Source: Planctomycetota bacterium
Lineage (GTDB): Bacteria > Planctomycetota > Brocadiia > JAJRTI01
Assembly (NCBI GenBank): GCA_024278415.1
Contig: JAJRTI010000153.1
Coordinates: 1-5,199, forward strand
Direction of reading: 5' to 3'
Length of the DNA stretch: 5,199 nucleotides
Shown: positions 1-4,317 of the stretch, one piece after another
How the letters are laid out: each line of letters opens with the position of its first letter
How positions within the stretch are numbered: the stretch's first letter is position 1
The notes under the pieces: generated by a model
Told to the model about the DNA's origin: nothing
Seen by the model: only the letters and a program-made list of their open reading frames with translations
Database searches by the model: none
Program-made: the position numbers and the translations under genes

Positions 1-385
1 AACGCATGAGCACGGACACCGCGGCCGTGTAGTTCGCGTCGATCGTTTCCCGCGCCGCGGCGAAGTCGGTCTGCGTCTTCGCCTGGTCGATCATCGTCCC
101 GAAGCAAAGCACCACGCCGTCCGGCAGCCGGCCGAGCGCGTCCGCGCAGGCCTGCACGAGCGCGTCGTGCGCGTCGAACGCAAGCGCGTCGAACGCGATG
201 GCCTGGCACTGCACGCCTGTGCGCACGCGCACGTCCGCGGCGAGGATATCGTTCTCCTCCATGTCTCGCGCCACGAGCACGAGGTCGTAGCCGTCTTGCG
301 CGGCTTCGAGCGCAATGGCCCTCGCGACCGCGGAGGTCGCGCCGAGAATGACGACGGACTTGGAAGTGTCCTGTGGGTCAGGCAT
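1..385 (-). CDS. dprE2: DprE2-type short-chain dehydrogenase (partial, C-terminus off the left edge)
   Basis: The frame starts at ATG 385 and runs without a stop off the left edge, giving 128 residues of a protein that is usually about 250. Residues 10-40 form the opening Rossmann unit: strand SVVILG, then the nucleotide-binding turn GATSAVAR (15-22) and strand DLVLVAR. A second acidic site follows at FDAL (65-68), then VVLCFG (91-96), and the structural Asn118 in NYTAAVSV (118-125). As I recall M. tuberculosis DprE2, it has the same NYTAAVSV segment, a FDAL segment at the matching place and a similar FG strand end. DprE2 reduces the 2'-keto intermediate made by DprE1 to polyprenyl-phospho-arabinose using NADH. 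The start overlaps the end of the DprE1-like gene by 8 nt and has no strong Shine-Dalgarno sequence, which suggests translational coupling. The YxxxK catalytic motif lies outside the window, so activity cannot be judged. Family assignment is firm; the exact substrate is inferred from the partner gene. Confidence 0.88.
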   Translation of the reverse strand, partial: MPDPQDTSKSVVILGATSAVARAIALEAAQDGYDLVLVARDMEENDILAADVRVRTGVQCQAIAFDALAFDAHDALVQACADALGRLPDGVVLCFGTMIDQAKTQTDFAAARETIDANYTAAVSVLMR

Positions 386-1748
386 GTCTTGGGACGATCC
401 CGACTCGCCGCGCTAGGGACGACGACAGGACGCCGTTGGGGTCGAGCCGGGCCTGGATCTCGCGGAACGCGTCGAGCCGGGGGTACATCGCGGCGATGGT
501 CTCCGGCGCGGCGAGCGCGTCCTTGGCGAAGTAAAGCCGGCCGCCGCGGTCGAGGGTGATCCGCTCCAACTCTCTTGCAAACTCCTCCAGGCCGCGGCGG
601 TGGGGGATGTCCAGGGTGAGCGTATACCCCGGCATGGGATGCGAAAGCAGCCCCTGGCCCTGCTCGCCGAACGCCTTGAGCACCGCGAGGAACGACGCGC
701 GCTTGGACTCGCTCAGACGTTCGAGCAGCTCGACCAAGCCCTTCGCGCTTTCTTTGGGCAACGTCGCTTGGAACTGCACGAAGCCCTTGCGGCCGTAGAT
801 GCGGTTCCAGTTGTGCACGGAGTCGAGAGGATAGAAGTAGCGGTCGTAGTCGACGATCTGGCCGTCGGCCGTAGGGTGGAACTTGTAGAAGACGTTGTTG
901 AACGCCTTCACGCTGAGGGGATTGAGCGTGAAGGCCGGCAGGTCGACGGGCACGCCAAGCGCGCGCCGCGGTTTGACGCGGAACGGCTCAGCCTGGCGCT
1001 TGGGGGGCAGGTCGTCGACAGCCGCGTGCTCGCCGTACATGAGCACGGACCGGCCCAAGCTCGCGCCTTTGGCCAGGCAGTCGACCCATGCGACGGAGTA
1101 CAGATAGCGCTCGTCGAGTTCGCCCATGGCTTCGAGCGCGGCGTCGAGGTTCGCCACACGGCGGTAGTCGACCTTGAGGTACGCGGACGGCACGGGCATG
1201 AGCTTGATGCGCGCGGTGAGGATGACGCCGGTGAGGCCGATGCCTCCGATGGTGGCCCAGAAGACATCCGCATTCTCGTCGCGGGAGCAGGTGAGGACGC
1301 CTTGGCCCGGAGTGAGGAGTTGGAAGCCGAGCACGAAGTTGCCGAACGTGCCGTCGCGGTGGTGGTTCTTGCCGTGCACGTCGTTGGCGATCGCGCCGCC
1401 GACGGTGACGAACTTCGTGCCGGGCGTCACGGGCAGGAAGTAGCCCCGCGGGAGAAAGGCGTGGATGATCTCGTCGAGTCCCACTCCAGCTTCGCATTCG
1501 AGCACGCCGGCCTCCGCGTCGAACGCGAGCATGCGGTTCAGGCGCGTCATGAGCACCACTCCCGCGCCGGCGTTGCACGACGCGTCTCCGTAGCTGCGGC
1601 CCAATCCGCGGGCGATGAAGGACGGCTGGCCCCCCGACGCGAGGATCGGCGCGACGTTGCGGCGTTTCTCGGGCCGGTACACGCTGCATTCGGCGACGGG
1701 CATGCGGCCCCAGCCCGATATTCGTTGTTCGAGGCGGCCGAAACTCAA
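378..1748 (-). CDS. dprE1: DprE1-type FAD-binding oxidoreductase (polyprenyl-phospho-ribose 2'-oxidase)
   Basis: With the TTG start at 1748 the protein has 456 residues, close to the 461 of M. tuberculosis DprE1. The open frame continues upstream to 1937, but that part overlaps the zinc-ribbon gene; the TTG has GGAGGT 7 nt upstream and puts the conserved SGWGR (11-15) near the N-terminus, as in the family. The FAD-binding half carries RGLGRSYGD (47-55) and GGAIANDVHGKNHH (117-130); H125 matches the His that binds FAD covalently in related oxidases but not covalently in DprE1. The substrate half has YFYPLDSVHNWNRIYG (304-319), FVQFQ (323-327), SFLAVLKAFG (352-361) and YFAKD (406-410), whose K409 matches the essential Lys418. 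Known role: FAD-dependent oxidation of the 2'-hydroxyl of decaprenylphosphoryl-ribose. T378 stands where M. tuberculosis has Cys387, the residue bound by benzothiazinones. It sits third in a four-gene unit just before DprE2. The polyprenol length and the glycan served are unknown. Confidence 0.93.
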   Translation of the reverse strand: MSFGRLEQRISGWGRMPVAECSVYRPEKRRNVAPILASGGQPSFIARGLGRSYGDASCNAGAGVVLMTRLNRMLAFDAEAGVLECEAGVGLDEIIHAFLPRGYFLPVTPGTKFVTVGGAIANDVHGKNHHRDGTFGNFVLGFQLLTPGQGVLTCSRDENADVFWATIGGIGLTGVILTARIKLMPVPSAYLKVDYRRVANLDAALEAMGELDERYLYSVAWVDCLAKGASLGRSVLMYGEHAAVDDLPPKRQAEPFRVKPRRALGVPVDLPAFTLNPLSVKAFNNVFYKFHPTADGQIVDYDRYFYPLDSVHNWNRIYGRKGFVQFQATLPKESAKGLVELLERLSESKRASFLAVLKAFGEQGQGLLSHPMPGYTLTLDIPHRRGLEEFARELERITLDRGGRLYFAKDALAAPETIAAMYPRLDAFREIQARLDPNGVLSSSLARRVGIVPRHA

Positions 1749-1755
1749 GCTGCAG

Positions 1756-1761
1756 ACCTCC
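1756..1761 (-). promoter_or_regulatory. Shine-Dalgarno GGAGGT deciding the TTG start at 1748
   Basis: On the minus strand GGAGGT lies 7 nt before TTG 1748. No ATG or GTG in that frame is equally well placed: the ATG at 1808 lies inside the end of the zinc-ribbon gene, and the next ATG, downstream at residue 16, would delete the conserved SGWGR. Confidence 0.82.
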
Positions 1762-1783
1762 GGGAAGCCGCGAACACAGGGTC

Positions 1784-2308
1784 TCAGGCGCCGCCGGCCA
1801 TAACCCATATGAGACCCACGACGACGAGTGCGCCGGCCGCGATCATGATCCTGCGCTTCTTGCGCGCCTCCTCCTCGTCGGGGCTCACCGCGAGGAGTTG
1901 TTGCGCGATGGCGACGTTTGTGCCGCATTCGAGGCACACGCCTGAGCCGGCCTCGATTGGCTTTTCACAGACCGGGCAGGGCGGGCCTTTGGGTTTGGGC
2001 GTCATGGCCGGCGCGGCGGGACGCGGGTTGATGGGCCGCATCGGGACAAGTTGGCCGCAGGGACAACGCACAGGGTCGCCACCCACGAGCCCACGCACCT
2101 TCAACGTCCGGCCGCAACTGCCGCAACGGATGAGGAAGACCTCGATGGCGCCGCCGCGAGGCGGGACGCCTTTAGCCCCGGACACGGACGCGGGCTGCGC
2201 CGGCACGCGAAGGAGTTTCTTGCACTGCGGGCACTTGACCGCCTTGCCGCGGGCGTCGTCCTTTGCCTTGAATAACTTGCCGCAGTGGCAGGTAATTGCG
2301 ATGGGCAT
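1784..2308 (-). CDS. Three-zinc-ribbon protein with C-terminal membrane anchor, function unknown
   Basis: This 174-residue protein contains three cysteine pairs-of-pairs. Ribbon 1 is C7-x-C9 with C26-x2-C29, and its opening (MPIAITCHCGKLFKAKDD) is typical of planctomycete-type zinc-ribbon proteins. Ribbon 2 is C62-x2-C65 with C82-x-C84. Ribbon 3 is C111-x2-C114 with C125-x2-C128. Pro/Ala/Lys-rich linkers separate them (36-55 and 91-110). An acidic patch (DEEE, 144-147) and a basic KKRR (150-153) precede one hydrophobic segment (154-170). The positive-inside rule suggests a tail-anchored protein with the ribbons in the cytoplasm. Such ribbons bind zinc and usually mediate protein or nucleic-acid contacts; I see no catalytic motif. 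The gene is 32 nt behind the secreted-protein gene and 35 nt ahead of the DprE1-like gene, so it is very likely co-transcribed. There is no strong Shine-Dalgarno before ATG 2308; coupling to the upstream gene is possible. Confidence 0.88.
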   Translation of the reverse strand: MPIAITCHCGKLFKAKDDARGKAVKCPQCKKLLRVPAQPASVSGAKGVPPRGGAIEVFLIRCGSCGRTLKVRGLVGGDPVRCPCGQLVPMRPINPRPAAPAMTPKPKGPPCPVCEKPIEAGSGVCLECGTNVAIAQQLLAVSPDEEEARKKRRIMIAAGALVVVGLIWVMAGGA

Positions 2309-2340
2309 CTTCGAGCCAGTGCAAGCCTAGAGGGTGAAGC

Positions 2341-2811
2341 CTACGGGGCAGAGCCGTCCGTCTTGGACTCCTTGATGATCGTCGCTTTGTCTTTACGCTG
2401 GGGCGGCCGGTCGTCAGGCCAGCCCATCTCAATCTTCGAGACAACGACGCAGGCCCTTCCCGACACGCGCGAAGGCACGCCCACCACCTGGCCGTAGAAT
2501 GTGCACTTGTCGCCCGGTTCGAGACGATGAGCCATAGTCAGCACCTTGGCGTCGTACGCGGATACCAGGTAGAAGCAGTGGGACCAGCCCTTGCGGGACG
2601 TGATCATAAGCCAATCCTTCTGCTTGAACTTCCCAAGCCGCAGTTGCGCGCTCCAGCCGCGGGCGCCGACCTCGCCCACGATCTCTCGCACGCGAATGTG
2701 CTTCCCAGAGAGGCTCCGATTGAGCTTCCGGAAGAGCCAAGGCGCCACGTCTTCGTACTTCGGCTGGCCCGCCGCGCATAGCGAGACAAGCAGTACGAGT
2801 TTCAGCATCAT
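2341..2811 (-). CDS. Small secreted protein, possibly OB-fold-like, function unknown
   Basis: I chose ATG 2811 because AGGAGG ends 9 nt upstream. The in-frame GTG at 2817 extends the frame by two residues but would be only 3 nt from it. The product has 156 residues. It begins with a short signal peptide (MMLKLVLLVSLCAAG), with a plausible signal peptidase I site after AAG; C12 is not in a good lipobox, so it is probably not a lipoprotein. The mature part is basic, with alternating beta-like segments: GKHIRVREIVGEV (about 36-48), QKDWLMITS (63-71), GWSHCFYLVSAY (74-85), then GDKCTFYGQVVGV and ACVVVSKIEMG. This GD-x-C/V-x-F-x-G-x-V pattern followed by a closing strand recalls secreted tRNA_anti-like OB-fold domains, but that is an inference from pattern only. 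The Lys/Asp-rich tail looks unstructured. It is the first gene of the four-gene unit, 50 nt downstream of the predicted transcription start. Confidence 0.82.
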   Translation of the reverse strand: MMLKLVLLVSLCAAGQPKYEDVAPWLFRKLNRSLSGKHIRVREIVGEVGARGWSAQLRLGKFKQKDWLMITSRKGWSHCFYLVSAYDAKVLTMAHRLEPGDKCTFYGQVVGVPSRVSGRACVVVSKIEMGWPDDRPPQRKDKATIIKESKTDGSAP

Positions 2812-2820
2812 GGCCACGTT

Positions 2821-2826
2821 CCTCCT
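2821..2826 (-). promoter_or_regulatory. Shine-Dalgarno AGGAGG deciding the ATG start at 2811
   Basis: A full AGGAGG consensus lies 9 nt before ATG 2811, 12 nt before ATG 2808 and only 3 nt before GTG 2817. Spacing favours 2811. Confidence 0.85.
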
Positions 2827-2868
2827 GCGAGTGTGCTGGGCGCAGCAGCAGGGCAGGCATCAGGTTAC

Positions 2869-2897
2869 ATTATAGCCAGCCCGAGGCGGCAAGTCCA
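2869..2897 (-). promoter_or_regulatory. Sigma70-type promoter of the secreted protein / zinc-ribbon / dprE1 / dprE2 unit
   Basis: A perfect -10 box TATAAT (2874-2869) is preceded at 17 bp by TGGACT (2897-2892), which matches four of six bases of TTGACA. Transcription would start near 2862, leaving a leader of about 50 nt with the AGGAGG site near its end. It sits just after the terminator of the previous gene, as expected for a separate transcription unit. Confidence 0.72.
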
Positions 2898-2916
2898 CGC
2901 GTTTCTCCCCGGCGCC

Positions 2917-2950
2917 AAAAAACATGGCCGCCCCAAACGGGGCGGCCATG
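2917..2950 (-). terminator. Intrinsic terminator of the prepilin-like gene
   Basis: A perfect 12-bp inverted repeat, CATGGCCGCCCC (2923-2934) and GGGGCGGCCATG (2939-2950), encloses a 4-nt loop. On the minus strand the stem is followed at once by six T (2922-2917). It ends transcription coming from the prepilin-like gene, whose stop codon is 156 nt upstream. The plus strand has no T run, so it works in one direction only. Confidence 0.93.
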
Positions 2951-3106
2951 AGCGAAACCTCTCTGATCTGAAGGCCGGAGGCCTCAGGCGACCGGCCGTC
3001 TCCAGCCGACCATCGTATCCATCATATGAGCGCGGCATCTATGGCCGAACCGACTTCGCTGCGCCGCCAGCTCCCCAGCGACACGCACGCGATCCGGCCA
3101 CCACCA
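2951..3106 (-). other. 3' untranslated region of the prepilin-like gene, with a small hairpin
   Basis: There is no supportable gene between the stop at 3107 and the terminator. A short imperfect hairpin lies at 2968-2987: CTGA-A-GGCC, loop GGA, GGCCTCAG, with one bulged A. No T run adjoins it, so it is more likely an mRNA 3'-end structure than a second terminator. Confidence 0.5.
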
Positions 3107-3820
3107 CTACAGGTCTGCGCGCGTGCGGAACCAGTGGCGGCCACTTGACCCGAAGTACCAGTCTCGGCCAAGCTTGTCGGGCATGAAAAACTTCACGTGC
3201 CCATCTACGAACAGAAAATTGATACCGCCAGTGTGGTAACCATTATGTCGGTAGCCACGATCGCCCTGCGGACCACCATCAATGCTGGTCGGCATGACGT
3301 AGGTTCTATACTGGAGAGCAAAAGTGGCGTTCCAGTTCTTGATGTGGTCCGTGAGGGCCACCGTCTCGGACGGGAATTTAATGTCGTCGCCGCTCAGGCG
3401 CGGTGTGGCGTCGCCAGTATAGATGGCTCGCCTGTTCCACGCGTAATCGACGGTAAAGTCATCGCGGCGATCCGCGGTCATGTCGGGAACGGTAATGCCC
3501 TTGGTATACGGCCCCGTCGTAGGCTCAAAGAAAACGTCAATGCCGTCCGTGTAAGGTGTCCACAGTTCATACCACCACACGCTGTTGCAGTAGCGCCTGG
3601 AGCCGGCGGTGGTGGAACGATGCTCGTGCCAAGTCAAGTACCCTCCGTAATCGGTAGAGTACATGTTCATTGCCATGGAGAGGTTCTTTTCGTTTTGCTG
3701 GCATGATGCGGCCTTGGCCTGCTCACGCGCACGGTTGAGCGCCGGGAGCAGCATCGCGGCCAAGATGGCGATGATCGCCACCACGACCAGCAACTCAATG
3801 AGTGTAAATCCGCGCTTCAT
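3107..3820 (-). CDS. Prepilin-like protein with H-X9-DG C-terminal motif
   Basis: The chosen ATG 3820 has AGGAG 8 nt upstream and gives the classic short prepilin leader; the longer frame to 3865 adds 15 residues before that leader and is unlikely. The product has 237 residues. The leader MKRG would be cut by prepilin peptidase before F5, giving mature FTLIE with Glu at position 5. A hydrophobic helix (5-28) ending in [17 protein letters not shown] follows, then a Tyr/Trp-rich globular part with Cys40 and Cys78. Near the end, H196 is followed by nine residues and D206-G207 ([11 protein letters not shown]), exactly the H-X9-DG motif of the large prepilin-like families of planctomycetes, Lentisphaerae and relatives. 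Such proteins are thought to be exported by type II secretion or type IV pilus-like machinery; their individual functions are mostly unknown. The gene is alone between its own promoter and terminator. Its codons are visibly less GC-rich than those of dprE1. Confidence 0.95.
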   Translation of the reverse strand: MKRGFTLIELLVVVAIIAILAAMLLPALNRAREQAKAASCQQNEKNLSMAMNMYSTDYGGYLTWHEHRSTTAGSRRYCNSVWWYELWTPYTDGIDVFFEPTTGPYTKGITVPDMTADRRDDFTVDYAWNRRAIYTGDATPRLSGDDIKFPSETVALTDHIKNWNATFALQYRTYVMPTSIDGGPQGDRGYRHNGYHTGGINFLFVDGHVKFFMPDKLGRDWYFGSSGRHWFRTRADL

Positions 3821-3828
3821 CAGAGAGA

Positions 3829-3833
3829 CTCCT
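3829..3833 (-). promoter_or_regulatory. Shine-Dalgarno AGGAG deciding the ATG start at 3820
   Basis: AGGAG is 8 nt before ATG 3820, whose product starts [11 protein letters not shown]. The longest-frame start at 3865 has no comparable site and would bury the prepilin leader. Confidence 0.88.
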
Positions 3834-4038
3834 GACAGTTGCAAAGAAATCAGAGAGCGAAACACAGCGAAGACGATCCAGACAAATGCAAGCGCATGCC
3901 GTTTGGCCCGGCCACTCCGAGCACGAGGACGCGCTGACCAGCATTACCGATGTCGAGCCTCACCTCCAATCCGCAACAACACAAGCAACACAAACAAGAC
4001 TCGTCCGCCCACATACAGAACAAGCGTGGGCGGAAAAC
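3834..4038 (-). other. Long 5' leader of the prepilin-like gene
   Basis: Between the predicted transcription start near 4038 and ATG 3820 lie about 218 nt without a convincing gene. The promoter-proximal end forms a 9-bp stem-loop (listed separately). Next comes a G/T-rich low-complexity tract at 3974-3998, in which CTTGTTTGTGTTG is followed by the shortened copy CTTGTGTTG. Near the ribosome-binding site there is a small ATGC/GCAT hairpin with a 4-nt loop (3886-3897). I recognise no riboswitch class; in particular I do not see a convincing cyclic-di-GMP aptamer. A leader this long could still regulate translation or message stability. Confidence 0.55.
4004..4034 (-). repeat. 9-bp inverted repeat at the 5' end of the prepilin leader
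   Basis: TCCGCCCAC (4004-4012) and GTGGGCGGA (4026-4034) are perfect inverted copies around a 13-nt spacer. The stem begins about 4 nt after the predicted transcription start. It could be a 5' stabilising stem-loop in the mRNA or a dyad operator for a repressor. No T run follows on the minus strand, so it is not an attenuator terminator by itself. Confidence 0.75.
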
Positions 4039-4044
4039 ATCATT

Positions 4045-4073
4045 ATTATCGGCTCTCCAGCTTGGCCTGTCAA
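4045..4073 (-). promoter_or_regulatory. Strong sigma70-type promoter of the prepilin-like gene
   Basis: A perfect -35 box TTGACA (4073-4068) is separated by exactly 17 bp from GATAAT (4050-4045), a five-of-six match to TATAAT. A run of T lies just upstream of the -35 box, which may act as an UP element. Transcription is predicted to start near 4038. No sigma54-type site (GG/GC pair at -24/-12), common for some pilin genes, is seen here. Confidence 0.85.
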
Positions 4074-4081
4074 CACAAAAA

Positions 4082-4104
4082 ACGCGAGCTTTCTGGACGC
4101 GAGC
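4082..4104 (-). repeat. Tandem 8-bp direct repeat upstream of the -35 box
   Basis: On the minus strand GCTCGCGT occurs at 4104-4097 and again at 4089-4082, with 7 nt between the copies (15-bp period). The pair ends 8 bp before the -35 box, covering about -45 to -67 relative to the predicted start. That is the usual place for an activator contacting RNA polymerase, and direct-repeat half-sites fit a response regulator. The binding protein is unknown. Confidence 0.6.
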
Positions 4105-4317
4105 CACCTGCGCGCGAAACCGACAGGACAAAGATCCATTCTAAGCCTTGGCCCACCTGTGGCTTACACGCTGGAAGGGGAGCCCTTTCGGGCTTGCCCA
4201 CTTCGACAAGAAAAGATGGGGTTCTCGCTGCTCCACGTCCGCGAAGCCCGACTCACGGGCCACCAAGACGCCAAGACACAGAATGATACAGGCGAAAACC
4301 AAGCCGCACAATCGCAC
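4105..4317. other. Gene-free stretch between the sialidase-like gene and the prepilin promoter region
   Basis: I find no supportable coding region here on either strand. Short inverted repeats are present: GCCCG/CGGGC with a 5-nt loop (4246-4260), AGCCC/GGGCT (4181-4194) and TAAGCC/GGCTTA with a 13-nt loop (4142-4166). They lie downstream of the sialidase-like gene and probably mark the 3' end of its message. Confidence 0.5.
4181..4194 (-). terminator. Possible 3'-end hairpin of the sialidase-like gene
   Basis: Read on the minus strand, AGCCC-GAAA-GGGCT makes a 5-bp stem capped by a GNRA-type GAAA tetraloop. GGG/CCC pairs across a small internal mismatch can lengthen the stem. It lies 123 nt after the stop codon. 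No T tract follows, so it is not a clear intrinsic terminator; it may stabilise the 3' end or accompany factor-dependent termination. Confidence 0.35.

Noticed and set aside
167..559. A 130-residue plus-strand frame across the dprE1/dprE2 junction.
   Set aside because: It is low-complexity Arg/Gly/His-rich and antisense to two well-supported genes.
988..1689. A 233-residue Arg/Pro/His-rich minus-strand frame.
   Set aside because: It is a frame-shifted shadow inside dprE1, whose own frame carries all the conserved motifs.
600..2330. A 576-residue open frame on the plus strand.
   Set aside because: It is exactly antisense to dprE1 and the zinc-ribbon gene, has no recognisable domain, and arises from GC-rich third positions on the opposite strand.
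2812..2817. GTG 2817 as start of the secreted protein.
   Set aside because: It is only 3 nt from the AGGAGG sequence, whereas ATG 2811 is at an ideal 9 nt.
3841..3960. A cyclic-di-GMP-type riboswitch in the prepilin leader.
   Set aside because: A CCAAAC-like string near 3900 hinted at it, but the paired stems and the conserved GCA-rich core of the class are not found.
3960..4040. A 26-codon cysteine-rich reading frame with two CxxC motifs in the prepilin leader, starting at the predicted transcription start.
   Set aside because: It would need leaderless translation. Its cysteines come from the TGT-rich low-complexity tract, which gives a Cys-rich product in another frame as well. The stem-loop also occupies its first half.
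3850..4131. A 93-residue minus-strand frame spanning the prepilin promoter.
   Set aside because: It runs through the -35 and -10 boxes and the low-complexity tract, has no ribosome-binding site and no coding-like pattern.
3663..4286. A 207-residue plus-strand frame.
   Set aside because: Part is antisense to the prepilin N-terminus, and the rest covers the promoter and spacer; there is no ribosome-binding site or domain.
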